Origin: Oceanospirillaceae bacterium
Lineage (GTDB): Bacteria > Pseudomonadota > Gammaproteobacteria > Pseudomonadales > Litoribrevibacteraceae
DNA: 64,000 nt
Direction of reading: 5' to 3'
Assembly: GCA_015665455.1 (NCBI GenBank)
Contig: JADFAD010000012.1
Span: 134,190 to 198,189, forward strand
Below are positions 9,033 through 18,150 of the stretch, in pieces. The notes beneath the pieces are model-generated. The model made no database searches. It was given only the letters and a program-made list of their open reading frames with translations, and was not told the DNA's origin. Both the position numbers and the translations under genes were made by a program. Each line of letters opens with the position of its first letter. Positions within the stretch are counted from its first letter, which is position 1.

Positions 9033-9677
9033 ATGATTGAATCAGCACAAAACGAAGGCACGTCAAGGAAGGAACGAGAGTTTCAAAGACGAGAACAAGA
9101 TATTTTAATGGCTGCTGTTGCTTTGTTCAGTGAAGACAGCTGGGAGAACGTCACGGTTGCTCAAATAGCAACGCGTGCAGAAATTGGTAAAGGGACCGTT
9201 TATAAGCATTTTGCTTCTAAAGAGGATATTTACGCGCGTCTTTCTCTGGATTTTCATTATCAGCTGATGTCGATTTATCAAGAGATTAGTCTTGAACTTA
9301 ATAGCCTTGATTTCATGAAAGAAGCTATTTACCAATCCTTTAAGTTTTACAGTAGCAATCAAATTTGCGGAAAGTTAAGCGAATTTTGTAAGAGAAAAGA
9401 TTTTAAAAGTCGTATTTCCGAATCGCTTTCTAAAGAATACGAAATGTTAGATCAAAAATTTGAAGAGTTCTTTGGCGTTATTTTACAAAAGGGAATTGAA
9501 GAAGGAGTCATAGATGATCGGCCAATTATGCATTTAATGATTGGTATGGAAGCGACTTTTGAAGGGGCTATCTCAATGATGACAAATGATTCTTACACCG
9601 ATTTTTCAGAGTTGAATGAAGATACATTCGTTGATGTTGTAACTGGCTTCATGGTTTCAGCGTTAGCTAAGCGATGA
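9033..9677 (+). CDS. TetR/AcrR-family transcriptional regulator of the RND operon
   Basis: This 214-residue repressor-like protein has an N-terminal helix-turn-helix (about 20-68; ENVTVAQIATRAEIGKGTVY then KHFASKEDIY) and a helical ligand-binding domain. It is cytoplasmic. It lies upstream of and in the same direction as an RND adaptor and pump, the usual arrangement for a drug-responsive repressor of efflux. A strong dyad at 8942-8972 is a likely binding site. The inducer cannot be told from sequence. A 10-bp hairpin (9673-9704) overlaps its stop codon. Confidence 0.9.
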   Translation: MIESAQNEGTSRKEREFQRREQDILMAAVALFSEDSWENVTVAQIATRAEIGKGTVYKHFASKEDIYARLSLDFHYQLMSIYQEISLELNSLDFMKEAIYQSFKFYSSNQICGKLSEFCKRKDFKSRISESLSKEYEMLDQKFEEFFGVILQKGIEEGVIDDRPIMHLMIGMEATFEGAISMMTNDSYTDFSELNEDTFVDVVTGFMVSALAKR

Positions 9678-9704
9678 ATCATTATCGGGGGATGATGATT
9701 CATC
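9673..9704 (+). other. Hairpin overlapping the tetR stop
   Basis: A perfect 10-bp inverted repeat (GATGAATCAT 9673-9682 / ATGATTCATC 9695-9704) has a G-rich loop. There is no T-run, so it is either a weak terminator or an operator between tetR and the adaptor gene. Confidence 0.4.
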
Positions 9705-9809
9705 GGTTGATGTTATGAATGAAAAGAAGTGCAAAGGAAATACAAACTTAAAAATGTACAAGGATAATGAGTGCGACAAAGCACCGTACAATAAAAACAG
9801 TGGGGCAGT

Positions 9810-10916
9810 ATGAACAAGTCAATGTGGGTTGCAATTTTTTTATCTCTAGGCTTATTTTTGTGGGTCATATCTGGACCTGATGATTCCTTAGAGTCGACAA
9901 ACCAGCATACAGAAGAGCGTGTGCCAATGAAGGTTCAGGTGACTGAGTCTTTGGCCGTTGATGTCGATATTGATATTAAGTTTCAGGGCGAGTTGTTACC
10001 GGCTAGAGAGGTTATTCTTCGTTCTGAAACGGAGGGGCGTGTTGCCGAAATTATTGTAGATAAGGCCTCAAGTGTAAACCAAGGTGTGCAAATTCTGTCG
10101 ATTGCGTTAGATGATAGAAAGGCTCGATTAGAAGGGGCCAAAGCAGAATTAATTAAAGCTGAAAGCGACTTAGTCTCGAACAGAAAGCTTTATAAAAGAG
10201 GCTTATTGTCAGCGAGTCAACTGAAGCAAAATGAATCAAACTTTGCCTCGGCAAAAGCTCAACTAAGTCAGATTAATAATGAAATCAATAACACGAAGAT
10301 AAAAGCACCGTTTGATAGTGTGGTTGATGATCGCTTTGTTGAAGTGGGTGACTATGTCCGTGAGGGTGATTCTCTTGTTCGTGTTTTAGATACTAAAACG
10401 TTAAAGGTGATTGGTTGGGTTCCTCAACAGAAAGCCTCTGAGCTTGAGGTTGGGCAGAAAGTTTCCACTGAATTAGTGAATGGTAGAGAATTAACTGGGG
10501 TGATCAGTTATGTCGCGCCGCAAGCTGATATTGAAACTCGTGCGTTTAAAATAGAAGCTGAAATTAAGCCCCTTGAGAAAGTGAAGTTGTTAGGGTCCAG
10601 TGTGAGCTCTAGAATCATCACATCAACTAAAAAAGCGCATTTTCTTTCTCCTTCTGTGATCAGCCTTGATGCCTCTGGAGCCCTGCTTGTTAAAGCGGTA
10701 AACGAAAACAATAAAGTGGTTTCGTATCCCATTGAAGTGATTCAAAGTGAGTCTAATGGTATTTGGTTATTAGGTTTACCGGATGTTGTAAACGTTATCA
10801 CTATGGGCCAAGGGTTTGTGTTGCCAGATCAAATCGTTGAGCCAACGTTGGTCACGGATAAAAACAGTACAGAATTGAGCGAATCTCCAGCAGAGCAGTC
10901 TAAGAGAGAGGCTTAA
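9810..10916 (+). CDS. RND efflux periplasmic adaptor (HlyD/MFP family)
   Basis: This 368-residue adaptor links an inner-membrane RND pump to an outer-membrane channel. It has an N-terminal membrane segment (about 5-21; WVAIFLSLGLFLWVISG) and no lipobox. The split lipoyl half-motifs (EGRVAEIIVDKASSVNQG and IKAPFDSVVDDRFVEVGD) flank an alpha-hairpin of about 50 residues. Beta-barrel and membrane-proximal domains follow. The pump gene begins two bases after its stop, so they are translationally coupled. No outer-membrane channel gene lies nearby, so a TolC-type protein from elsewhere is presumably used. Confidence 0.92.
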   Translation: MNKSMWVAIFLSLGLFLWVISGPDDSLESTNQHTEERVPMKVQVTESLAVDVDIDIKFQGELLPAREVILRSETEGRVAEIIVDKASSVNQGVQILSIALDDRKARLEGAKAELIKAESDLVSNRKLYKRGLLSASQLKQNESNFASAKAQLSQINNEINNTKIKAPFDSVVDDRFVEVGDYVREGDSLVRVLDTKTLKVIGWVPQQKASELEVGQKVSTELVNGRELTGVISYVAPQADIETRAFKIEAEIKPLEKVKLLGSSVSSRIITSTKKAHFLSPSVISLDASGALLVKAVNENNKVVSYPIEVIQSESNGIWLLGLPDVVNVITMGQGFVLPDQIVEPTLVTDKNSTELSESPAEQSKREA

Positions 10917-10918
10917 TT

Positions 10919-13900
10919 ATGGGTAAGATTATAGAGTTTGCTCTTCAAAAGAATCGTTCTGTCTTAGTTATCTTTGTCTTTCTTTTAGTGAGCGGTTTTA
11001 TTGCATTACAAAGCATGCCTAAGGAATCCGAACCAGACGTTGCAGTTCCTTTCATCTATGTCTCGATGGTGTATGACGGTATTTCTCCTGAGGATGCAGA
11101 GCGTTTGTTAGTGCGACCGATGGAAGCCGAGTTGAAAAGCATTGAAGGTGTAAAGGAAATGAGTTCTGTGGCCAGTGAAGGCCACGCTTCAGTTACGATG
11201 GAGTTTGATGCAGGTTTCGATAGTAAAACAGCCTTGCAAGATGTTCGAGAAAAAGTTGATTTGGCGAAGCCTGAACTTCCTGATGGTGCTGAAGAGCCAG
11301 AGGTGCATGAAGTTAATGTGGCCTTATTTCCTGTCATGTCGATTGGTTTGTCTGGGCCAGTACCTGAAAGACAACTCATGATGATCGCTAGAGACCTTCG
11401 AGATGATATTGAAGCGTTAAGTGGCGTGCTCGAAGTAGAGATCGGCGGTGATCGTGAAGAAGTGCTTGAACTGATTGTCGACCCCGTTGTTTTAGAAACT
11501 TATAACGTCAGTCTCGAAGAAGTTTTTAACATGGTTGATCGTAATAACCAATTGGTCGCTGCCGGTGCGCTGGATACAGGGCACGGTCGAATGGTTATTA
11601 AATTACCGGGTGTGATTGAAGAGCCTCAAGATTTACTTGAATTGCCTGTAAAGGTTTATCAAGGGCAAGTCGTGAAAATTGGCGACGTTGCGCAAGTTAG
11701 ACGTACATTTAAGGACCCAGAAGGGTTTGCCCGTGTAAACGGTCAGCCAGCCTTTGCGTTAGAGGTCAAGAAACGCATTGGATCGAACATTATTGGTACC
11801 TTGGACGAAGTTCGTGCCTTAATTGCAGAGAAGCGTGAGTTTTGGCCTTCTGAATTGGAAGTGTCTTATATTCTTGATAAGTCCGAGCAAATTGAAGAGA
11901 TGCTGACGGACTTATTTAACAATGTGCTTAGTGCAATTGTTCTTGTGATGATTGTAATTGTAGCTGCAATGGGGTTCCGTTCTTCTTTGATCGTGGGCAT
12001 CGTTATTCCGGGGTCATTCCTTGCGGGGCTTTGGGTGCTGGACTCCATGTCTTACACCATGAACATTGTCGTGCTTTTTAGCTTGATCTTAGTTGTTGGA
12101 ATGTTAGTGGATGGCGCCATTGTGGTTGCCGAATTAGCCGACCGAAAGATGAAGGAAGGGGAGTCTCCTAAAGCCGCGTTTGCTGCCGCTGCTACACGAA
12201 TGGCGTGGCCTGTTATTGCGTCAACCGCTACGACATTAGCCGTATTTTTCCCGTTGCTTGCGTGGCCAGGCGTCATGGGGCAGTTTATGATGTATTTACC
12301 GGTGACGGTCATTATTTGTTTGGTGGCTTCGACCTTCATGGCGTTGATCTTCTTGCCAGTGATAGGTGCCGCTATCAGCAGTAAGCAAACCGCAGACGTA
12401 CCGTTTACTGAGCCGGAGCCTTCCGGTATCACCAAAGCCTATGGGAAATTACTGGGTGCGTTATTAAAAGTACCGGGTAAATTTTTGATTCTGGTTTTGA
12501 TCTTAGTTGCCACAGCTTATGGCGCTTATGGAAAGTTTGGTAAAGGAACGGAGTTCTTCCCTGATGTAGAACCTGATTCGGCTCAAATTCTTGTACGGGC
12601 TCGCGGAGATCTGTCCGTTTATGAAAAAGACTTTTTGGTTAAGCAGGTTGAAGCACGCATTATCGGAATGAAAGAGCTGGATAACGTTTATGCTCGATCC
12701 TTCAATCAAGGTGCTAATGAGATGCCTGATGATACGGTAGGCGCGATTCAATTTAAGTTTATTGATTGGAAGCAGCGTTTGCCTGCGTCTCAGATTTTAG
12801 AAGAAATGAAGGTGCGTACCGCTGATATCGCTGGTGTGATGTTGGAGTTTCGTAAACAAGACGACGGTCCTTCAGGTGGTAAGCCCATTAAACTTCAAGT
12901 GTCTGGTTGGTTTAATGACAGTATTTCGGAAACTGTGGATAAAATTACGCATGCACTGAACTCGATTGATGGGGTGAAAGACATTGAAGATAACCGTCCA
13001 TTACCTGGCATTGATTGGCAGCTGAACCTTGACCGAGAGCTGGCCGCTCAGAACGGAACGGATGTAACTTCAACTGGTGGCGTCGTACAGCTAGTAACAA
13101 CAGGCATTCGAGTCGCGGGTTATCGCCCGAATGACAGTGATGAAGAATTGGATATTCGTATTCGATACCCTGTTGAATACCGTAACCTTGAGCAGTTTGA
13201 ACAAATTCGTTTGAAAACCGAACGAGGCATGGTGGCAATGGGCAACTTCGTGACTTTAGAACCTGAGCCTAAAGTGGGTAACTTAAAGCGAGTGGATAGC
13301 CGTCGAGCGATTACTGTCCAAGCGGATGTATTTGAAGGCGTCTTGGTTAGCGATAAACTTAAAGAATTGCAGACGTTATTAGAAGATGAAACGTTCCCCG
13401 CTGATATTCGTATTCGATTTAAAGGCGAAGATGAAGACGCTAAGGAAACCGGAGATTTTCTTGCAGGGGCTTTTGTTACGGCAGTGGTTGTCATGCTTTT
13501 GATTCTGGTCACACAATTTAATAACTTTTATCAGAGTATGCTTGTTCTCAGTGCTATTGTTCTTTCATCCGCCGGTGTCGTTCTTGGGTTACTGGTAACC
13601 GATCAACCGTTTGGTATTGTTATGTGTGGTTTAGGTATCATTGCTTTGGCGGGCATTGTGGTGAACAACAACATTGTTCTTATTGATACCTATAATCAAT
13701 TAAGAGAAACAGGTTTGTCGGCTTACGATGCTGCACTTGAAACAGGGGTTTTACGTTTAAGGCCCGTTTTCTTGACTGCCTTTACAACCGTCTTGGGACT
13801 CATCCCAATGGTTATGTCTATGAACATTGATTTGATTGGTCGCGTTGTGAACTTTGGTGCGCCATCGACACAATGGTGGACTCAACTGGCGAGCTCCATT

Positions 13901-14095
13901 GCAGGAGGTTTATCTTTTGCGACGGTGCTTACTTTGTTGTTAACGCCTTGTATGTTAGTGCTGGGGCAAAACTTCAGTGATTGGATCAATAACATTTTAA
14001 GTCGAAAAAACACTCCGGTTTCAGGGGATAGTGTGAAAGAAACACTTGAGCCTGATAGAGGATATTCTGAAAAAATAATGGAATCTTCTAACTAG
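10919..14095 (+). CDS. RND efflux pump inner-membrane subunit (AcrB superfamily)
   Basis: This 1058-residue proton-driven pump has 12 predicted membrane helices and two large periplasmic loops. Family motifs include ESEPDVAVPFI near the N-terminus and the helix-4 segment VVGMLVDGAIVVAEL. In that segment the first of the AcrB Asp pair is kept but the second is Gly. Helix 10 reads GIVVNNNIVLID, with Asn where AcrB has its coupling Lys. These changes are seen in some RND subgroups, so I infer a divergent HAE-type pump, not a dead one. It follows the adaptor by two bases and ends at a strong terminator. The substrate is unknown. Confidence 0.93.
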   Translation: MGKIIEFALQKNRSVLVIFVFLLVSGFIALQSMPKESEPDVAVPFIYVSMVYDGISPEDAERLLVRPMEAELKSIEGVKEMSSVASEGHASVTMEFDAGFDSKTALQDVREKVDLAKPELPDGAEEPEVHEVNVALFPVMSIGLSGPVPERQLMMIARDLRDDIEALSGVLEVEIGGDREEVLELIVDPVVLETYNVSLEEVFNMVDRNNQLVAAGALDTGHGRMVIKLPGVIEEPQDLLELPVKVYQGQVVKIGDVAQVRRTFKDPEGFARVNGQPAFALEVKKRIGSNIIGTLDEVRALIAEKREFWPSELEVSYILDKSEQIEEMLTDLFNNVLSAIVLVMIVIVAAMGFRSSLIVGIVIPGSFLAGLWVLDSMSYTMNIVVLFSLILVVGMLVDGAIVVAELADRKMKEGESPKAAFAAAATRMAWPVIASTATTLAVFFPLLAWPGVMGQFMMYLPVTVIICLVASTFMALIFLPVIGAAISSKQTADVPFTEPEPSGITKAYGKLLGALLKVPGKFLILVLILVATAYGAYGKFGKGTEFFPDVEPDSAQILVRARGDLSVYEKDFLVKQVEARIIGMKELDNVYARSFNQGANEMPDDTVGAIQFKFIDWKQRLPASQILEEMKVRTADIAGVMLEFRKQDDGPSGGKPIKLQVSGWFNDSISETVDKITHALNSIDGVKDIEDNRPLPGIDWQLNLDRELAAQNGTDVTSTGGVVQLVTTGIRVAGYRPNDSDEELDIRIRYPVEYRNLEQFEQIRLKTERGMVAMGNFVTLEPEPKVGNLKRVDSRRAITVQADVFEGVLVSDKLKELQTLLEDETFPADIRIRFKGEDEDAKETGDFLAGAFVTAVVVMLLILVTQFNNFYQSMLVLSAIVLSSAGVVLGLLVTDQPFGIVMCGLGIIALAGIVVNNNIVLIDTYNQLRETGLSAYDAALETGVLRLRPVFLTAFTTVLGLIPMVMSMNIDLIGRVVNFGAPSTQWWTQLASSIAGGLSFATVLTLLLTPCMLVLGQNFSDWINNILSRKNTPVSGDSVKETLEPDRGYSEKIMESSN

Positions 14096-14110
14096 AAGAT
14101 TTACAAAGTA

Positions 14111-14139
14111 AAACAGGGCAACGCGCCCTGTTTTTTTTT
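14111..14139 (+). terminator. Intrinsic terminator of the RND operon
   Basis: The stem AAACAGGGC / GCCCTGTTT has a five-base loop and is followed by a run of nine T, 15 bases after the pump stop. Confidence 0.9.
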
Positions 14140-14220
14140 GCCTCTATTTTTTTAGAATAAGGCTGGTCTAAACTGAGCTTTTAACGCAATCATTCGCTTG
14201 TAATAGGAAAGGAATCTTGT

Positions 14221-15972
14221 ATGTCTTTTAAAAATATCTTTGTTGGGTGCTTACTTCTGAGCGTTTTTAGCGCTCACACTCTAGCGAATACAGTTGTTAA
14301 TGAAGTAAGAGACCCCGAAGCGGCGACAGGGGTCATTGAAAAAGATTTAGTTCGCTCTAACAAATTTATGGTCAGTGCTGCGAATCCGTATGCAGTTAAA
14401 GCCGGTTATCGAATTCTGAAAGCGGGTGGCAGTGCTGTGGATGCCGCAATTGCCGTCCAAATGGTACTTACATTGGTTGAACCTCAATCCTCAGGCATTG
14501 GTGGTGGCGCTTTTATTCTTCATTGGGATGGAAAAAAGAACATCATTACCAGTTGGGATGGACGGGAAACAGCCCCGGCATCTGCGGACGGTGATTTGTT
14601 TTTAGATGATAACGGTAAACTCATGCGTTGGTGGGATGCTTTAGCAGGCGGGCGCTCAGTGGGTGCCCCCGGTGTTATTGCTGCATTATTTAAGGCGCAT
14701 GAGGCTCAAGGGAAATTACCTTGGGCCACTTTATTTCAAGATGCTATCGAACTGTCTGAATCTGGGTTTGTTGTTTCTGAGCGATTACACCAACTCATTG
14801 CAAAGAAAACGAATCCGTCCTTAGGCCATTACGCTGAAGCAAACGCTTACTTCTTTCCTGATGGAGAACCCTTAAAGGTCGGAGCGATACGTAAAAACCA
14901 AGAACTTGCGGACACCTTTAGGCTTATCGCGAAGCAAGGCCCTAGTGTCTTTTATAATGGCGACATTGCGAAAGACATTGTTAAGGCAGTGCAAGGTGCC
15001 AAAGACAACCCAGGTTTACTTTCAGAGTCAGACTTAAGTGCTTATGAAGCAAAGGAGCGTGTACCGGTTTGTGGCCCATATCGTCAATACACCGTATGCG
15101 GCATGGGGCCACCGACGTCCGGAGGGCTAACACTTATTCAGATACTGTCTCTATTAGAGCCTTTTAATCTGAGTCGCTTAAAGCCAATGAATTCAGAGGC
15201 TTCCCATTTATTCAGCCAAGCATCTCGCCTTGCCTATGCAGATCGTGATTTATACATTGCGGATAATGATTATGTTGATGTTCCTATGTCTGGTTTATTG
15301 AATGCAGAATATCTAAGAAAAAGATCTTCATTAATTAAAAGCGATACCGATATGGGGAAAGCGGATGCTGGTGCCGTGTTAAAAGCTCAAGCATTCGCTA
15401 GGGGTGGTACCTTAGCTCAGCCATCGACGTCGCATATTTCTATTGTAGATGGGGAAGGCAATGCCGTTTCAATGACCACCAGTATTGAGATGGCATTTGG
15501 ATCAACGCTGATGGTTAGAGGCTTCTTATTGAATAATCAGTTAACGGATTTTTCATTTGCAAAAGAAAAGAATGGGAAGCCTGTGGCTAACCGCGTTCAG
15601 GGAAACAAGAGGCCTCGTAGCTCCATGGCGCCAACCATGGTTTTTGATGAAAAGCATCAGTTGTTGATGGTGATTGGGTCCCCAGGTGGGAGTCGAATCA
15701 TAAATTACGTGGCTAAAACGGTGGTTGGCGTATTGGATTGGGGATTAGATATTCAACAGGCCATTGATTTGCCGAATGTGTCGAATCGAAATGGTGATAC
15801 TGACCTTGAATCAGGTACGCGTGCTGAACAGCTGGAATCGGGTCTGAAGCAGAAAGGTCATAATGTAAAAGTTAGGGAGCTGAACAGTGGCCTTCATGGG
15901 ATCGTGTTGACCAAAGATGGCTTAGATGGTGGAGCAGATTCTCGTCGAGAAGGAATTGCTTTAGGCGACTAA
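14221..15972 (+). CDS. ggt: Gamma-glutamyltranspeptidase (secreted)
   Basis: GGT hydrolyses or transfers the gamma-glutamyl group of glutathione and related compounds in the periplasm. The 583 residues start with a signal peptide (cleavage near HTLA, residue 22). The large-subunit signature (AGGSAVDAAIAVQMVL, then GIGGGAFILHWDG) comes before the autoprocessing site PSTSHISIVDGEGNAV. The catalytic Thr should be T403, by alignment with the E. coli TTHYSVVD motif. The oxyanion/substrate motif PRSSMAPTMVF and GSPGGSRI are present. It has its own ribosome binding site and a terminator, so it is monocistronic. Confidence 0.95.
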   Translation: MSFKNIFVGCLLLSVFSAHTLANTVVNEVRDPEAATGVIEKDLVRSNKFMVSAANPYAVKAGYRILKAGGSAVDAAIAVQMVLTLVEPQSSGIGGGAFILHWDGKKNIITSWDGRETAPASADGDLFLDDNGKLMRWWDALAGGRSVGAPGVIAALFKAHEAQGKLPWATLFQDAIELSESGFVVSERLHQLIAKKTNPSLGHYAEANAYFFPDGEPLKVGAIRKNQELADTFRLIAKQGPSVFYNGDIAKDIVKAVQGAKDNPGLLSESDLSAYEAKERVPVCGPYRQYTVCGMGPPTSGGLTLIQILSLLEPFNLSRLKPMNSEASHLFSQASRLAYADRDLYIADNDYVDVPMSGLLNAEYLRKRSSLIKSDTDMGKADAGAVLKAQAFARGGTLAQPSTSHISIVDGEGNAVSMTTSIEMAFGSTLMVRGFLLNNQLTDFSFAKEKNGKPVANRVQGNKRPRSSMAPTMVFDEKHQLLMVIGSPGGSRIINYVAKTVVGVLDWGLDIQQAIDLPNVSNRNGDTDLESGTRAEQLESGLKQKGHNVKVRELNSGLHGIVLTKDGLDGGADSRREGIALGD

Positions 15973-16017
15973 ATATTGCGGATATTCTTTATGGATATTG
16001 ATTGTTGATAGAGAAGC

Positions 16018-16051
16018 GAAGCCGAGATTATTCTCGGCTTCTTTCTTTTTT
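16018..16051 (+). terminator. Terminator of ggt, overlapping the end of the lysR frame
   Basis: A 9-bp stem (GAAGCCGAG / CTCGGCTTC) with a six-base loop is followed by TTTCTTTTTT. The stop codon of the convergent lysR gene (16028-16030) lies inside the hairpin. Confidence 0.85.
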
Positions 16052-16945
16052 GTCGTAAATTTTTTGATAAACAAAACTACGAAACCACTTATGGAGAGGG
16101 TCTTGGTGCATTCGAGCATGCCAGAACATGGAAACTTCAAAATCAGGTATTTCAAAAGGCGCTTCAACCACGGCAAACCGTTGAGTATCAACATATCGTC
16201 GGACAAAGTGTCTTGGTAATAAAATTACAAAGTCTGTGTTAGCGATAATCTCCAGTGCAGCGAAAAAGTGAGGTACTTTTACGGCTACATTTCTTTCATA
16301 GCCTTGTTGTTCGAGTAGATCGTCAATGCCACTTTTACCCTTACCTGAAGGGCTGATCATCACATGATTGAGGGAGAGGTAATCGCCGAAGCTGAATGCG
16401 TTCAGTTTAGGGTGCTCTTTTCTCATGACGCAAATAAAGTCATCACTGGCGAGAACACGTTGAAAGATGTCAGGTGGTGGCTGTTTTGCACCTCCAATGA
16501 TGAGGTCGACATTGTTTTCTTCAAGTTCAGTTAATAGGTTCGATCGCCAATCAACAGCAATTAATCGAATTCCCGGAGCCGCTTCCGTCAATATTGGCGT
16601 TAAGCGAGGCAGTAACGTATGCGTGCCGTAATCGGTTGTCGCAATTCGAATGGTGCCTGATGCCGTGGCTGGGTCGAATGCTTCGGGCTCTATTAACATT
16701 TCAATCTGTTGAAGTATTTGATTTAAGGGTTCGTACATCCGATCAGCCTTGGCTGTTCGTGCTAAATGTTTCCCTGATTTTACTAAGAGAGGGTCATCAA
16801 ATTGAGCTCTTAGTTTTGAGAGGGTTCTACTGACAGCTGATTGCGTCAGGTTTAATTGTTCTGCTGCATGGGTTACATGCTTTTCATCAAGAAGGACTTT
16901 TAAAGTGACGAGTGTATTCAAGTCAAACTTCTTTAGTGCGTGCAT
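16028..16945 (-). CDS. LysR-family transcriptional regulator
   Basis: This 305-residue regulator has an N-terminal winged helix (about 8-66; HVTHAAEQLNLTQSAVSRTL) and a periplasmic-binding-protein-like effector domain starting at GTIRIATTDYGTHTLLPRL. It is divergent from the two hotdog thioesterases at 17081-17985, with a 135-base gap, the classic layout for a LysR regulator and its target. A palindrome in the gap is a possible binding site. The last codons overlap the ggt terminator. The effector is unknown, though an acyl-CoA or aromatic acid would fit the targets. Confidence 0.92.
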   Translation of the reverse strand: MHALKKFDLNTLVTLKVLLDEKHVTHAAEQLNLTQSAVSRTLSKLRAQFDDPLLVKSGKHLARTAKADRMYEPLNQILQQIEMLIEPEAFDPATASGTIRIATTDYGTHTLLPRLTPILTEAAPGIRLIAVDWRSNLLTELEENNVDLIIGGAKQPPPDIFQRVLASDDFICVMRKEHPKLNAFSFGDYLSLNHVMISPSGKGKSGIDDLLEQQGYERNVAVKVPHFFAALEIIANTDFVILLPRHFVRRYVDTQRFAVVEAPFEIPDFEVSMFWHARMHQDPLHKWFRSFVYQKIYDKKERSRE

Positions 16946-17080
16946 ATTAAAACCACAGATCAGATGAATGAATATTCACTATATGATTTTGGATCATGTA
17001 TGTCATTAATATTATGAATTTCACTTATGTTGATATTGTTAAGATAATGGACTCATATTAAATAGTTAGAGTAGTGAGTT
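16946..17080. promoter_or_regulatory. Divergent lysR/thioesterase control region
   Basis: An A+T-rich 135-base gap contains a perfect 10-bp palindrome TGAATATTCA at 16969-16978 and a dyad ATGATTTTGGATCAT close by. Either may be the LysR site. The exact promoter positions cannot be fixed by eye. Confidence 0.4.
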
Positions 17081-17524
17081 ATGTCTGAATTAATTGAAGC
17101 GCTATACGATAAGTCGATAGAAATTCGTTGGGCGGATTGCGATGCAAACCAGCACATGCGTCATAGTGCCTACTCGGATGTTTGTGCTCACACTCGAATT
17201 GGTTTTCTCGATCAAATAGGCCTTACCGCTGAATGGTTTAAAGAGCAGGGTATTGGCCCTGTTTTGTTTAAAGAAGAGACTGAGTACTTTCGCGAAGCGT
17301 TCATGGGTGAAGTATTGCGGATTACCGTGGAATCGGGTGAGCCAACGGGGTCTAAGAAATCGGTTCGTATTGTGAATAAAGTATATAAACCCAATGGTGA
17401 ATTGGCCGCACAACATCAAGTGGTTGTTGGTTGGATGGACGTTAAACTTCGTAAAGTCGTTGAACTGCCTAAAAAGATTCAACAATTGTATGGGCTAGAA
17501 TTACCAACAGAAGCATTGGTATAA
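17081..17524 (+). CDS. Acyl-CoA thioesterase, 4HBT/YbgC-like hotdog fold
   Basis: This 147-residue hotdog protein is likely to hydrolyse acyl-CoA thioesters. The signature IRWADCDANQHMRHSAYSD contains the catalytic Asp of the 4-hydroxybenzoyl-CoA/YbgC group, and EYFREAFMGEVLRI forms the dimer strand. It has no signal peptide, so it is cytoplasmic. A second, different hotdog gene follows after 20 bases. It is divergent from the LysR gene that probably regulates it. The substrate cannot be read from the sequence. Confidence 0.82.
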   Translation: MSELIEALYDKSIEIRWADCDANQHMRHSAYSDVCAHTRIGFLDQIGLTAEWFKEQGIGPVLFKEETEYFREAFMGEVLRITVESGEPTGSKKSVRIVNKVYKPNGELAAQHQVVVGWMDVKLRKVVELPKKIQQLYGLELPTEALV

Positions 17525-17544
17525 AACGTAACGAAAGGGTCGAT

Positions 17545-17985
17545 TTGATGGAACATGATAAACATTATCGTAGTTTAGAGAGTATGTACGCGGCTGCCCC
17601 GATCAATGAACTCTATAAACCGATCATAGTGGTGTCTGAGGGTGAAGCGACTATTGAAATTGAGCTTTCTGAAAAGCACCATCATTCAGCGGGCGGAGTA
17701 CATGGATCTGTGTATTTCAAAATGCTGGACGATTCTGCATTTTTTGCAGCTAATTCGCTTGAATTTGAGACCTTTGTATTAACTTCATCGTTCACTACTT
17801 ATTTAACTCGACCAGTCGCTTTTGGAACAATGAAAGCGGTAGGGCGAGTGGTCAATAGCACTAAAACCCAGTTCATTGCTGAGTCCATCGTTTATGATGC
17901 CAAAGGGAATGAAATTGCTCGTGGAAACGGTATTTTTGTTCGAGGTCGAACGTTATTAACCGATGCAGCCGGTTACGGCGATTAG
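17545..17985 (+). CDS. PaaI-type hotdog thioesterase
   Basis: This 146-residue protein has the PaaI-like hotdog layout: EKHHHSAGGVHGSVYFKMLD, where the HGS-x-D region forms the active site, then TSSFTTYLTRPVAFGTMKAVG. It is the second gene of the thioesterase pair and is probably cotranscribed with the first under LysR control. PaaI-type enzymes often act on aromatic or medium-chain acyl-CoAs. The substrate here is an inference only. A terminator follows. Confidence 0.82.
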   Translation: MMEHDKHYRSLESMYAAAPINELYKPIIVVSEGEATIEIELSEKHHHSAGGVHGSVYFKMLDDSAFFAANSLEFETFVLTSSFTTYLTRPVAFGTMKAVGRVVNSTKTQFIAESIVYDAKGNEIARGNGIFVRGRTLLTDAAGYGD

Positions 17986-18011
17986 GTATTTTTGATTCTT
18001 TGTTCGTCTTT

Positions 18012-18034
18012 GGCCCGTATTCGGGCCTTTTTTA
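18012..18034 (+). terminator. Terminator after the thioesterase pair
   Basis: A compact stem GGCCCG-TATT-CGGGCC is followed by seven T, 27 bases after the stop codon. Confidence 0.85.
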
Positions 18035-18150
18035 TGCCCGATTGATACGGATCTAGTATGAAGAGGTGGTCAAACCCTATCCATTTAAATGGTGTTTCAT
18101 GTAGAATAACGCCCCTTATGTATTCAGAAAATAATAAACGGAGTGACGTT

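Noticed and set aside
18058..18150. Upstream ATG for homoserine dehydrogenase
   Set aside because: The added 31 residues have no family match, while the TTG at 18151 has a good ribosome site.
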